Positions 7,889 to 16,536 of a DNA stretch of 52,998 nt are shown here, piece after piece; the first letter of the stretch is position 1, and every line of letters begins with the position of its first letter. The notes beneath the pieces were generated by a model. That model was not told the DNA's origin and did not search any database. It saw only the letters and a program-made list of their open reading frames with translations. The stretch comes from Akkermansia muciniphila (GTDB lineage: Bacteria; Verrucomicrobiota; Verrucomicrobiia; Limisphaerales; SIBE01): assembly GCA_945861765.1 (NCBI GenBank), contig CAMAWP010000012.1:1-52998 (forward strand), in the 5' to 3' direction. A program made the position numbers and the translations under genes.

Positions 7889-9229
7889 TCAGGCCAGCCG
7901 CCGGTCTGCAAGCACTTCGTTTAAATTGCGTAACATATGTCGCAATTGCCTCTCTGAAATAGTCAGCGGCGGCGTGAACCCGATTACATTGGCATTCTCC
8001 CCTTCGGGCAAAAGAATGTAGCCGCGATGCAGCATTGCTTTTACAACTCGTAACGTGATCTCTGCGGCGGGTTCTCCATTGAGGAAACGGAGCTCAAGTC
8101 CACTCATCAAACCAATTCCGCGCGCCATAAATTGCAAATGAGAAGAATTTTCGAGAGCTTGAAGCTCTTGCAAGAACTCTCGACCCAAAGACGCGCTTCG
8201 AGCGACTAATTTCCGCTCCCGTATTTCTTCGATTTGAGCTAGCGCCATAGCGCAGCCGACAGGATGTCCCAGGTAGGTGCTGGTGTGGATTGCTTCGCCG
8301 GTCGATCTGGGCCAAGCCCTGTCCATAACTTCGCCGCGGCCGACACACGCTGACAAAGGGAATCCTCCGGTGATCGCTTTTCCGAGGCAGATAAGGTCCG
8401 GAACGGTTTGGTCATGCTCGCAGGCAAACCACTTTCCAGTGCGCCCAAAGCCTGTGTAGATCTCATCGAGAATTAACAACGCTTCAAACTGATCGCAGAG
8501 TTTACGAACCAACGGAAGAAAGCCCGGAGGCGGAATATTAATCCCTCCCCGCGCCTGGATCGGTTCCACCAGTATAGCTCCAACCTGTTTTTGCCTGAAT
8601 AGTTTCTTGACCGCTTTTTCCACATCATCCAACTGTGCCGACTGGCTCGGAAAAAGAACGAAGTGACCGAACTCGCCAAGCTGGGCCCGGAAAGGGGACC
8701 TAAAGTGATCCCGGTGAGTTACGTTAAGCGCGCCATAACCGAGGCCATGGTAGGCTCCGTGGAAAGCAATGATCCCGCTTTTGCCCGTGGCGAGGAGCGC
8801 CGTCTTGAGCGCGGCCTCCACAGCCTCAAAACCGGAGTTGCAGAAGATGGTTTTACCCTTGATGAGTGAGGTGCGATGGGCGGCGCGTGAAGACGGCGCG
8901 CTGAGACTCCAACGTTCAAACGTAATTCGGCTGAGCTCACCGGCTAAGGTGGCTTTCAACGCATGGGGATGCACGTCGCCCATGGCGTGGAGCAACTTGC
9001 TCATTTGCCGTTGGCCAGCTTTCACCACTCGCGGGTTCGCATGGCCCGCGGCGGCGACACCGAAAGCCGCAGTCAGATCTAAATACCTTTTCCCCGCCGG
9101 ATCCCAAACGTGGACCCCTTGGGCTTTATCCCACACGATTGGCCAGGAACCGTCTGGCTCCATGAAAGTGACATTCTGAGACTCGTATCGGCGAAGGCGC
9201 TCAAGGGTGGTTCGTGCTATCGAATTCAC
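7889..9229 (-). CDS. class III PLP-dependent aminotransferase
   Basis: 446 residues, the usual length for the ornithine/4-aminobutyrate/diaminobutyrate aminotransferase class. The signature LILDEIYTGFGRTGKWFACE carries Asp255, which contacts the pyridine nitrogen of PLP. Lys284 in CLGKAITGGFP is the Schiff-base lysine. HGAYHGLGYGAL at about 157-168 is the aromatic cofactor-stacking region. The enzyme moves an omega- or alpha-amino group to a keto acid in the cytoplasm; the exact substrate cannot be told from sequence alone. It begins 33 bp after the queE stop, so the pair probably forms a transcription unit, although no pathway link to queuosine is evident. Confidence 0.9.
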   Translation of the reverse strand: MNSIARTTLERLRRYESQNVTFMEPDGSWPIVWDKAQGVHVWDPAGKRYLDLTAAFGVAAAGHANPRVVKAGQRQMSKLLHAMGDVHPHALKATLAGELSRITFERWSLSAPSSRAAHRTSLIKGKTIFCNSGFEAVEAALKTALLATGKSGIIAFHGAYHGLGYGALNVTHRDHFRSPFRAQLGEFGHFVLFPSQSAQLDDVEKAVKKLFRQKQVGAILVEPIQARGGINIPPPGFLPLVRKLCDQFEALLILDEIYTGFGRTGKWFACEHDQTVPDLICLGKAITGGFPLSACVGRGEVMDRAWPRSTGEAIHTSTYLGHPVGCAMALAQIEEIRERKLVARSASLGREFLQELQALENSSHLQFMARGIGLMSGLELRFLNGEPAAEITLRVVKAMLHRGYILLPEGENANVIGFTPPLTISERQLRHMLRNLNEVLADRRLA

Positions 9230-9262
9230 AAAGTGCCTCGTTTGTCTCTCAAGATTTCCCCG

Positions 9263-10114
9263 TCAAACGCCCCGTGCCTCCGGAGCCCAGATGACTTTGT
9301 GGATCTGAACTTGGAATCGAACAGGCAAGGCATCGCCAATGATTCGTTCCGCCAGCTCTTTTCGCGACATCTGCGTTTGGCCTGCTGGAACCTTCTTCAG
9401 GGACTTGGCCTGCTGCTCGGAGGTGAGTGGTGCGACCCACGAGAAGAGGAGATGGCATACAGTCGAAAGTCGATGTTGAGCGATCTGTTCTTTGGCCCAG
9501 CTATAATCTTCCTGGGTGCCGATGACGAACTTCACTTCATCGGTATTCTTCAAATGTTTCAAATTCGCCAACAAATTGCGCTCCATTTCACCGCTGCTCG
9601 GGCATTTCAAATCCATGATGCGATGGACGCGGGGATCAATTCGAGAGATGTCATGCGCGCCGCTGGTTTCGATCAACACCACAAAGCCTTCGTCGCACAG
9701 CGATTTCATGAGTGGCAGGGAGTTCTCTTGGAGCAGCGGTTCGCCGCCGGTTAGCTCGACTAGGGGCAGGCGAATTTGGCTCCCCCTGCCCATGAACCGA
9801 CCCACCCCTACCCCTCCCAGGAGGGGAGCTTTGTCTGTTCCCCTCCTGGTAGAGGTAGGGGTGGGTTCAGAGTCGCCCTGCGCGAGCGAAGTCCGGGGTG
9901 GTCTCTCCTGAAATGGTTCCGCCAGCTTTGCAATCCGAGATCGAATATCGCTCAAATTGGCTTTCTTCCCTTCCGTAAACGCGTAAGCAGTGTCGCAGTA
10001 AGAGCAGCGCAGATCGCAAGCGGTCAGCCGAACGAAAACACACGGGAGTCCCGCAAAGGTGCTTTCGCCCTGCAAGCTAAGGTAAATCTCGTTGACGACC
10101 AGTGTTTCAGGCAT
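9263..10114 (-). CDS. queE: 7-carboxy-7-deazaguanine synthase with an in-frame palindromic insert
   Basis: 283 residues from ATG 10114; an upstream TTG at 10123 would add three. QueE is a radical SAM enzyme that contracts 6-carboxytetrahydropterin to 7-carboxy-7-deazaguanine in queuosine synthesis. The cluster cysteines are in ACDLRCSYC (Cx3Cx2C), preceded by the YLSLQGESTFAG substrate motif; the SAM-binding TGGEP follows. Between these, about 25 residues including SEPTPTSTRRGTDKAPLLGG are encoded by an inverted-repeat element (9794-9868) that keeps the frame. The insert falls in a variable loop region of the family, so activity may survive. tgt, a later step of the same pathway, is at 34434-35588. 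Confidence 0.92.
   Translation of the reverse strand: MPETLVVNEIYLSLQGESTFAGLPCVFVRLTACDLRCSYCDTAYAFTEGKKANLSDIRSRIAKLAEPFQERPPRTSLAQGDSEPTPTSTRRGTDKAPLLGGVGVGRFMGRGSQIRLPLVELTGGEPLLQENSLPLMKSLCDEGFVVLIETSGAHDISRIDPRVHRIMDLKCPSSGEMERNLLANLKHLKNTDEVKFVIGTQEDYSWAKEQIAQHRLSTVCHLLFSWVAPLTSEQQAKSLKKVPAGQTQMSRKELAERIIGDALPVRFQVQIHKVIWAPEARGV
9794..9868. repeat. inverted-repeat element inside queE
   Basis: The left arm at 9801-9827 and the right arm at 9839-9865 are 27 bp each and pair with two mismatches around an 11-bp loop; GAACC outside the left arm also pairs with the outer right end. Visible halves read CCCACCCCTACC / GGTAGGGGTGGG and AGGAGGGGA / TCCCCTCCT. The element is translated in frame within queE. 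No second copy was seen in the window. Confidence 0.85.
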
Positions 10115-10294
10115 TAGTCCCAATTTAGGGGTGAACTCCGTCGTGGGAAAGACGGAAACGCGGGATGTGATGCGTGATAGGCGAGAATATAGCCGTACTT
10201 ACTTCACACGCTTCACGCTTCATTCTTCACACACGGCGTTTTCATCTTTGCCAAAATCATTTAATTTCGCTGTTGCCTTGAGTAGCTTTGCCAC

Positions 10295-11551
10295 GTGCAA
10301 ATCTACGACCATCCAACGTTCCGAATGGCTTGCCAGCAATTTGATTTGGTGGCCGATCACTTGCAGATTCCCGAAATTGAGCGCGCTCGGCTCAAATATC
10401 CGAAACGTTCCTTGACCGTGGCATTGCCGATTCTCCGCGATGACGGAGCGCTTGAAGTCTTTTCGGGCTACCGGGTCCAACATCATCTGACCTTGGGGCC
10501 GACAAAGGGAGGACTCCGTTACCATCCCGACGTGACACTGGGCGAAGTAGCGGCGCTGGCGATGTGGATGAGTTGGAAGTGCGCGTTGACGGGCCTTCCT
10601 TATGGTGGTGCGAAAGGTGGGATTGCTTGCGATCCGCGAGCGATGTCATGCGTGGAACTCGAACGCCTGACGCGGCGTTACACTCAGGAAATGATCCCAT
10701 TTATCGGTCCCCAAGTCGATATCATGGCTCCTGATGTCGGGACAAATGAGCAGACGATGGCGTGGATGATGGACTCCTATTCAGTGCATATGGGTTATAC
10801 CGTGCCTAGCATCGTCACGGGCAAACCTGTCGGATTGGGAGGATCGTTAGGCCGACGCGAGGCTACCGGGCGCGGAGTCAGCTATCTGATCAACCGAGCC
10901 ATGGATACAATCGCGATGCCGTCGGCCCAAGCTACGGCGGTGGTTCAGGGGTTTGGCAATGTAGGTTCAGTCGCGGCCTACTCCTTGGAGAAATATGGCG
11001 TGAAGGTCATCGCCATCAGCGATGTGAACGGTGGAGTGTTTAACCAGAAAGGGCTCGACCTACGCCGATTGGACGAACATGTGGAGCGAACGAGGACAGT
11101 CGTTGGCTTTTCCGAAGCCGAACCGATTTCAAACGAACAATTGCTGATCACCCCGTGCGATATCTTGATTCCCGCTGCATTGGAACGACAAATCACCGAG
11201 GCGAACGCGGGCCGCATCCAGTGCCGGATTCTGGCTGAAGCTGCCAACGGTCCGACGACTCCGGAGGCCGACGTCATTCTGGAGCAGAGGCCTGATATTT
11301 TTGTTATTCCCGACATCCTCTGCAATGCGGGCGGGGTTGTGGTTTCTTACTTCGAGTGGGTGCAGGACTTGCAAAGCTTCTTTTGGACAGAGACCGAGGT
11401 GACCGACAAGTTGTTCCGCATCTTGGAGGGGGCATTTATCCAAACACTGAGCTTGAGCCGAAAGCAGAAGACTTCGATGCGTTTGGCGGCGTTGAGTCTG
11501 GGGGTCAAGCGCGTCCAAGAAGCCAAAAGACTCCGAGGATTGTTCCCTTAG
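10295..11551 (+). CDS. glutamate/leucine-type dehydrogenase
   Basis: 418 residues from GTG 10295. The N-terminus YDHPTFRMACQQFDLVADHL is family-like, which favours GTG over the ATG at 10325. The enzyme oxidatively deaminates an amino acid, normally glutamate, to the keto acid and ammonia, or runs in reverse for ammonia assimilation. Lys107 in LPYGGAKGGI is the catalytic lysine region; GPTKGGLRYHPDV binds substrate; VQGFGNVGSVAAY is the dinucleotide-binding loop. NAD versus NADP preference cannot be settled by eye. Length fits the hexameric small GDH class. It is divergent from queE, with about 180 bp between the two starts. Confidence 0.92.
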   Translation: MQIYDHPTFRMACQQFDLVADHLQIPEIERARLKYPKRSLTVALPILRDDGALEVFSGYRVQHHLTLGPTKGGLRYHPDVTLGEVAALAMWMSWKCALTGLPYGGAKGGIACDPRAMSCVELERLTRRYTQEMIPFIGPQVDIMAPDVGTNEQTMAWMMDSYSVHMGYTVPSIVTGKPVGLGGSLGRREATGRGVSYLINRAMDTIAMPSAQATAVVQGFGNVGSVAAYSLEKYGVKVIAISDVNGGVFNQKGLDLRRLDEHVERTRTVVGFSEAEPISNEQLLITPCDILIPAALERQITEANAGRIQCRILAEAANGPTTPEADVILEQRPDIFVIPDILCNAGGVVVSYFEWVQDLQSFFWTETEVTDKLFRILEGAFIQTLSLSRKQKTSMRLAALSLGVKRVQEAKRLRGLFP

Positions 11552-11928
11552 AATTCGCGAGAAAATACCGACCCAGCAATTCCGTCCCCCGCTCGCGAAG
11601 GCGGCTCGCGGCGTAACTATTGATCGGTGTGTTGAATCGGGAGAATCCATTCAACAGGCACAAGCATGAGTGCTAGCCTCACATCCATGGGAAGGGTGGT
11701 CTCGCGACGGAAGCGAAGGAGGCGACGGAAGCCGCGCGACGGCCGTTTCGAGCAATTTGCTCCCGACGCATCCGTCGCGAGGTGCTCGCGCAGCTCACTC
11801 ACTGAAACTTCCACTTTCCTTACCGGTGGCGTTTTGCCTATGCTCGTCGTTCCGTTTGTCGTTGTCTTGATAGCGTCAGCGGTTGTCAGGAATTTTGCGC
11901 TCTTTTGCTGTTAAACTAATTTGTTGCT
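11552..11928. other. intergenic region upstream of alaS
   Basis: A 377-bp gap holding a small inverted-repeat element (11700-11781). The last 110 bp are AT-richer and probably contain the alaS promoter, though no convincing -35/-10 pair was found. Short open frames here are not protein-like. Confidence 0.4.
11700..11781. repeat. TCTCGCGACGG inverted-repeat element, copy A
   Basis: CTCGCGACGGA at 11701-11711 is mirrored exactly by TCCGTCGCGAG at 11771-11781. The left side continues as AAGCGAAGGAGGCGACGGAA, nearly the same as copy B at 35682-35774. The two copies differ in their inner sequence and length. No target duplication is evident. Confidence 0.65.
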
Positions 11929-14706
11929 ATGACCAGTGCGGAAATACGTCAGTCGTTTCTCGACTTCTTCAAGTCGAAGCAGCACACCATTGTGCCGTCT
12001 TCGAGTCTCATGCCTGATTCGCCCGGACTCCTTTTCACCAACGCCGGCATGAACCAGTTTGTTCCGATCTTTCTGAATCAAAGGAAGCCGGACGTGAGCA
12101 AATGGGCCGGAGCGGTCCCGGGGCTGGACACCCGCGCGGCCGACACCCAAAAATGCATCCGCGCCGGCGGCAAGCACAACGACCTCGAAGATGTCGGTCT
12201 CGACACTTATCACCACACCTTTTTCGAGATGCTGGGCAACTGGAGCTTCGGCGATTACTTCAAGCGCGACGCGATCGATTGGGCGTGGGAGCTCATCACA
12301 GTAGTCTGGAAGTTTCCGAAGAACCGCCTTTACGCGACGGTTTATAATCCAGACAAAAGCAAAGGTGATCCCAGCGAGCTTGATCAGGAAGCGTGGGACA
12401 TTTGGGCTGAGAAATTCCGCGCCGCAGGTCTCGATCCAGCAGTCCATATCGTCTATGGCAATAAGAAGGATAATTTCTGGATGATGGGCGACACCGGGCC
12501 GTGCGGCCCGTGCAGCGAAATCCACGTGGACCTCACGCCGCAGGGCGACACCAAAGGCGCACTCGTCAACAAAGGCGACGCCCGCTGCATCGAGATTTGG
12601 AATCTAGTGTTCATCCAGTTCGCTGCAAATCCAGATGGCACGTTCTCGCCGCTGCCCGCGAAGCACGTGGATACTGGCATGGGCTTCGAGCGTGTCACGT
12701 CGATCATGCAAGGAACGAAGGGTTTCGCGGACTTCGCGAACGCGAAGATTTCCAATTACGAAACCGACATCTTCCACTCGATCTTCGATGAGATTGAGAA
12801 GCTGAGCGGCAAGAAATACGGTTCAACTCTCCCGAAAACCGGTAGCACCGGGGACACCGAACAGGAAAAGACGGACGTGGCATTCCGCGTCATCGCCGAC
12901 CACATCCGAACGTTGAGTTTTGCGATTGCTGACGGCATCCAGCCGGGTAACAACGACCGGAATTACGTTTTGCGTCGCATCCTGCGCCGCGCCGTTCGCT
13001 ACGGCCGTTCGCTCGGGTTCCATGAGCCGTTTTTCTATAAGCTGGTGGACGTGCTCGCCGACATGATGGGCGACGTCTTCCCAGAAATCCGCGCCAAGAA
13101 AAAGCATGTGCAGGGCGTCATCCGCACCGAGGAAGAGACATTTAACAGGACGTTGGACCGGGGGCTCGAGTTGTTCAACGAGGAGGCTCCGAAGCTCATC
13201 GGCCGCCCTCCCCAGATCTCGGGTGCTTTCGCATTCCGCCTTTATGACGAACAGGGTTTCCCCCTCGACCTAACCGAGTTGATGGCGCGCGAACGCGGTT
13301 TGACCGTGGACAAGGAAGGCTTCGAAAAGTTGATGGAACAGCAGCGCGCGCGCGCCCGCGCCGCTCAGAAGAAGGAAGTCATTTCGCTCTCGCAGATTGA
13401 AAACACGACCCCCACAAAGTTCATCGGGTACGAAACGCTGGAGACGGGAGCGAAGGTCATCGAAGTCGTTAGCGTGAAGGATAAGATGGCGGTGGTTCTC
13501 GAGACATCGGCCTTCTATGCCGAGATGGGCGGTCAGGTCGGCGATACGGGTGAACTGAGCGGCGGTGGCCAGCTCTGGCGAGTCGTCAACACACAGAAGA
13601 GCGGTAACACCTGGCTTCATCTCCTCTCATCCGAAACCTCAAATCCGGAATCTCCAATAGCGGATGCGCCAGGCATCGGCTCCACGATCAGGCTCTCGGT
13701 CGATGCCCCGCGCCGTGCGGGTATTCAGCGTCACCACACTGTAACACATCTGTTTCATTGGGCGCTGCACGAAGTGGCGAGCAAAGAGGCAACGCAGAAG
13801 GGTTCCTACGTCGGTCCCGAGAAACTCACTTTTGATTTTAACAGCGCGCCGCTCACACCGCAGCAGGTCGCTGACATCGAGAGACTCGTGAACGAACGCA
13901 TTCTCGAAAACGTGTCTGTGAGCTGGAGCGAGCTTCCTTACGCCGATATCAAGGGTCGCAAAGATGTGCTGCAATTCTTCGGCGACAAATACGGAGATGT
14001 CGTCCGTGTCGTCCAGATCGGGGGAGGGGCAGGGGAGCTGAACGGTTATTCGATGGAACTCTGCGGCGGGACGCACACGCGTGCGACAGGCGAGATTGGT
14101 TTGTTCCGGATCGTCAGCGAGTCCGGCATCGCCGCGGGTGTCCGTCGTATCGAAGCTGTCGCTGGCCTGGAGGCTTACCACAAAGCCGATGAAGAGTCGC
14201 AACTGATCAAATCGGTCGCGAGCAAGGTCAGCGCGCCGGTGGGCGAGATCGAGAAAAAGATCGAGGCATTGCTCGCGCATCAAAAGGAATTGGAGAAGCA
14301 ACTCAAGACAATGCAGCAGAAAGAGGCGGCGAATACTGCGCGCGGGTTGCTGGCGAGAGCGCAGGTTATTGGAAGTCAGGCTGCGCCTGCGCAGGGGCAG
14401 TTGCGCGCAATTGTCGAGAACCTTGGCACCGCGGACGGAGATTATCTCCAGGCGGTGGCTGATGCACTGAAGTCGCAGTTCAAAGGTGTGATCGTTCTGG
14501 GCGGAGCTAATAGCGGCGCAGTTGCACTCGTAGCCGTGGTTGCCGCGGAGTTCACGTCGAGAGTCCAGGCGGGCAAAATCATCCAGACAATCGCTCCGAT
14601 TGTCGGAGGCAAAGGCGGCGGCAAGCCCGACAACGCTCGCGGCGGCGGCAAGGATGCGAGCAAACTCGACGAAGCCTTGGCCAAAGCGAAGGCGCTCCTA
14701 GAATAA
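11929..14706 (+). CDS. alaS: alanyl-tRNA synthetase
   Basis: 925 residues, slightly longer than the typical 875. It charges tRNA-Ala with alanine in the cytoplasm. The class II catalytic core is at the N-terminus (FLDFFKSKQHTIVPSSSLMP, then LLFTNAGMNQF). The editing domain carries the zinc ligands HHTVTHL and CGGTH, which clear mis-charged serine and glycine. A coiled-coil linker and a DHHA1-type oligomerisation domain ending in GGKGGGKPDNARGGGKD close the protein. A short proline- and serine-rich stretch (SSETSNPESPIADAPGIG) precedes the editing centre and may account for some of the extra length. It appears to be transcribed alone. Confidence 0.98.
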   Translation: MTSAEIRQSFLDFFKSKQHTIVPSSSLMPDSPGLLFTNAGMNQFVPIFLNQRKPDVSKWAGAVPGLDTRAADTQKCIRAGGKHNDLEDVGLDTYHHTFFEMLGNWSFGDYFKRDAIDWAWELITVVWKFPKNRLYATVYNPDKSKGDPSELDQEAWDIWAEKFRAAGLDPAVHIVYGNKKDNFWMMGDTGPCGPCSEIHVDLTPQGDTKGALVNKGDARCIEIWNLVFIQFAANPDGTFSPLPAKHVDTGMGFERVTSIMQGTKGFADFANAKISNYETDIFHSIFDEIEKLSGKKYGSTLPKTGSTGDTEQEKTDVAFRVIADHIRTLSFAIADGIQPGNNDRNYVLRRILRRAVRYGRSLGFHEPFFYKLVDVLADMMGDVFPEIRAKKKHVQGVIRTEEETFNRTLDRGLELFNEEAPKLIGRPPQISGAFAFRLYDEQGFPLDLTELMARERGLTVDKEGFEKLMEQQRARARAAQKKEVISLSQIENTTPTKFIGYETLETGAKVIEVVSVKDKMAVVLETSAFYAEMGGQVGDTGELSGGGQLWRVVNTQKSGNTWLHLLSSETSNPESPIADAPGIGSTIRLSVDAPRRAGIQRHHTVTHLFHWALHEVASKEATQKGSYVGPEKLTFDFNSAPLTPQQVADIERLVNERILENVSVSWSELPYADIKGRKDVLQFFGDKYGDVVRVVQIGGGAGELNGYSMELCGGTHTRATGEIGLFRIVSESGIAAGVRRIEAVAGLEAYHKADEESQLIKSVASKVSAPVGEIEKKIEALLAHQKELEKQLKTMQQKEAANTARGLLARAQVIGSQAAPAQGQLRAIVENLGTADGDYLQAVADALKSQFKGVIVLGGANSGAVALVAVVAAEFTSRVQAGKIIQTIAPIVGGKGGGKPDNARGGGKDASKLDEALAKAKALLE

Positions 14707-14756
14707 ATTCGTAACTCCGGGGTAACCAATTCCAAATTGCTTTCAAGTTGAGATTA

Positions 14757-14850
14757 AGGCGCGTCGGATGCCGGGCGGCGGGCGGCGGATAAGCCGGAGC
14801 GTACGTAGTTCCGCCTTCAGCCGGTGCTTGGTGTTATCCGCGGCCATACT
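14757..14850. repeat. degenerate palindromic repeat remnant
   Basis: The GTAGTTCCGCCTTCAGCCGG stretch near 14805 resembles the arm GTAGTCCCGGCTTTAGCCGG of the palindromic family seen at 48.6 and 52.8 kb, but the opposite arm is missing. A GGCGG-rich stretch lies just before it. Read as a decayed half copy; it could be chance. Confidence 0.3.
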
Positions 14851-14924
14851 GAGAATTGCTGTAGTGGTGCCCTTAATTGTTGCGCAGCATTGAGGAATTG
14901 CCTTAGTCTGAAGCGGTTTTTGGC

Positions 14925-15800
14925 ATGAAAATTTACATCGACGGAAAATACTACGAAGAAGGGAAGGCCAAGATATCTGTGTTCGATCATGGCCTGCTTT
15001 ATGGTGACGGCATTTTCGAGGGCATTCGCGCTTACAACGGGCGAGTTTTCAAACTGAGGGAGCATATTGACCGCTTGTTTTGTTCAGCGAAGGCGATTCT
15101 CCTGACGATCCCAATGGAGCATGCTGAAGTCATGCAAACAGTGGTGGCAACATGTCGGCGCAACAAGATCCGGGATGGCTACATTCGGCTCGTGGTAACG
15201 CGGGGTGTGGGAACTCTGGGTTTAAATCCGAATACATGTAAACGCCCATCCATCATCGTTATTGCTGGCAAAATTCAGCTTTACCCTCCGGAGTATTACC
15301 AGCGCGGGTTGGAAATAATTACTGTCCCGACAGTGCGAAATCTGCACAGCGCGCTGAATCCGGCCATTAAGTCGTTGAACTATTTGAACAATATTCTGGC
15401 GAAAATCGAAGCGAACAACGGAGGTTGCGAAGAGGCGGTGATGCTCAACTCCGAGGGATTCGTCGCGGAATGTACTGGGGACAATCTCTTTATACTAAAA
15501 GGAGATCAGCTCATCACCCCACCTCTGACGGCAGGAGCGCTGTATGGTATTACGCGTGGAGTGGTGATCGAGATGGGCAAGGCGGCTGGCATGAGCGTTG
15601 CTGAGTCGAACCTGACTCGGTATGATTTGTTTAATGCCGACGAATGTTTTTTGACGGGAACAGGTGCGGAATTGATTCCGGTAGTGAAGATCGACGGACG
15701 CGTCATCGGATCAGGCAATCCAGGCCCAGTAACCAAGAGCTTGGTTCAAAAGTATCATGCCTTAACCAAGATATCGGGAGAGCCGATTTACGGTCCTTAG
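14925..15800 (+). CDS. ilvE: branched-chain amino acid aminotransferase (class IV)
   Basis: 291 residues. It transfers the amino group between glutamate and the keto acids of valine, leucine and isoleucine using PLP. Visible signatures are the N-terminal YIDGKYYEEGKAKISVFDHG, the core GDGIFEGIRAYNGRVF, Lys149 in NPAIKSLNYLNN as the Schiff-base lysine, and the C-terminal LTGTGAELIPVVKIDGR of the fold-type IV signature. A D-amino acid aminotransferase has a similar fold; the match to SLNYLNNILAK and the length favour IlvE. It stands between alaS and mcsA with gaps of more than 200 bp on both sides and so is probably its own unit. Confidence 0.93.
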   Translation: MKIYIDGKYYEEGKAKISVFDHGLLYGDGIFEGIRAYNGRVFKLREHIDRLFCSAKAILLTIPMEHAEVMQTVVATCRRNKIRDGYIRLVVTRGVGTLGLNPNTCKRPSIIVIAGKIQLYPPEYYQRGLEIITVPTVRNLHSALNPAIKSLNYLNNILAKIEANNGGCEEAVMLNSEGFVAECTGDNLFILKGDQLITPPLTAGALYGITRGVVIEMGKAAGMSVAESNLTRYDLFNADECFLTGTGAELIPVVKIDGRVIGSGNPGPVTKSLVQKYHALTKISGEPIYGP

Positions 15801-16023
15801 AGTGGCGGGGCGGGCGTGCCTTGGATAGGCTGATGACCCGGCGACTCTTTCGCTTGGCATAGCGCCGGAGAATATCATTTCCACGGAGTCGTCTAGCTTT
15901 CGATTTGTTGGAGCCTGAATGGCTCGGAGCTCAGGTCGAGACGCGAGGACCTTTTAGCGATTAACAAATTGACACGCTCTCTTGACTTAGACCGGTAAGA
16001 AGCCGATATACGGATTGGAAGAT

Positions 16024-16533
16024 ATGCTTTGCGATATTTGTAAACAAAACGTGGCCACCGTCCATCTCACGCAAATGGTGGAGGGCAAGACCAAGAAAGT
16101 CGATCTCTGCGAGTCTTGCTCGAAGGCTAAAGGGGTGGATGATCCGACCGGTTTTTCATTAGCGGACCTCTTGTTGGGTTTAGGAGCCGCCCAAGAAATG
16201 GAGCAAGCCATGGCGGGCATCGAGATCAAGTGTCCACGCTGTGGTTTTACTCAAGCGGACTTCAAGAAAGCGGGTCGGCTCGGTTGCGCGGATTGTTATA
16301 TTACCTTTGCGGAAGGGCTGGAGAGTTTGCTCAAGACGATGCATAAGGGAATCAAGCATGTGGGCAAGGTGCCGCAAATGTTTAAGCAGACCCAAGACTT
16401 CGCCGACAAACTGAAATCGTTGCAGACTAAATTGGACAAGGCAGTTCACGATGAAGATTTTGAGACTGCGGCCCATGTGCGGGATGAAATAAACCAGGTC
16501 AAAGACAAAATCACCGAATTGGCCACAAGCTGA
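16024..16533 (+). CDS. mcsA: McsA-like activator of protein arginine kinase
   Basis: 169 residues from ATG 16024, preceded by GGAAG at a good distance; a TTG at 16015 would add three. Two zinc-binding CxxC pairs are present in each half: C3/C6 with C29/C32, and C70/C73 with C88/C91. A UVR motif occupies the C-terminus (about 131-167; LDKAVHDEDFETAAHVRDEI). In Gram-positives McsA activates the arginine kinase McsB and links it to ClpC. The mcsB start follows the stop by 3 bp, so the pair is certainly co-transcribed. No CtsR repressor gene lies upstream, unlike the classical Bacillus operon. Confidence 0.92.
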   Translation: MLCDICKQNVATVHLTQMVEGKTKKVDLCESCSKAKGVDDPTGFSLADLLLGLGAAQEMEQAMAGIEIKCPRCGFTQADFKKAGRLGCADCYITFAEGLESLLKTMHKGIKHVGKVPQMFKQTQDFADKLKSLQTKLDKAVHDEDFETAAHVRDEINQVKDKITELATS

Positions 16534-16536
16534 GTT

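Noticed and set aside
10158-10245. Run of TTCACRCGCTTCACGCTTC-like words before the dehydrogenase gene
   Set aside because: Low-complexity similarity without regular period; no clear operator or repeat unit could be defined.
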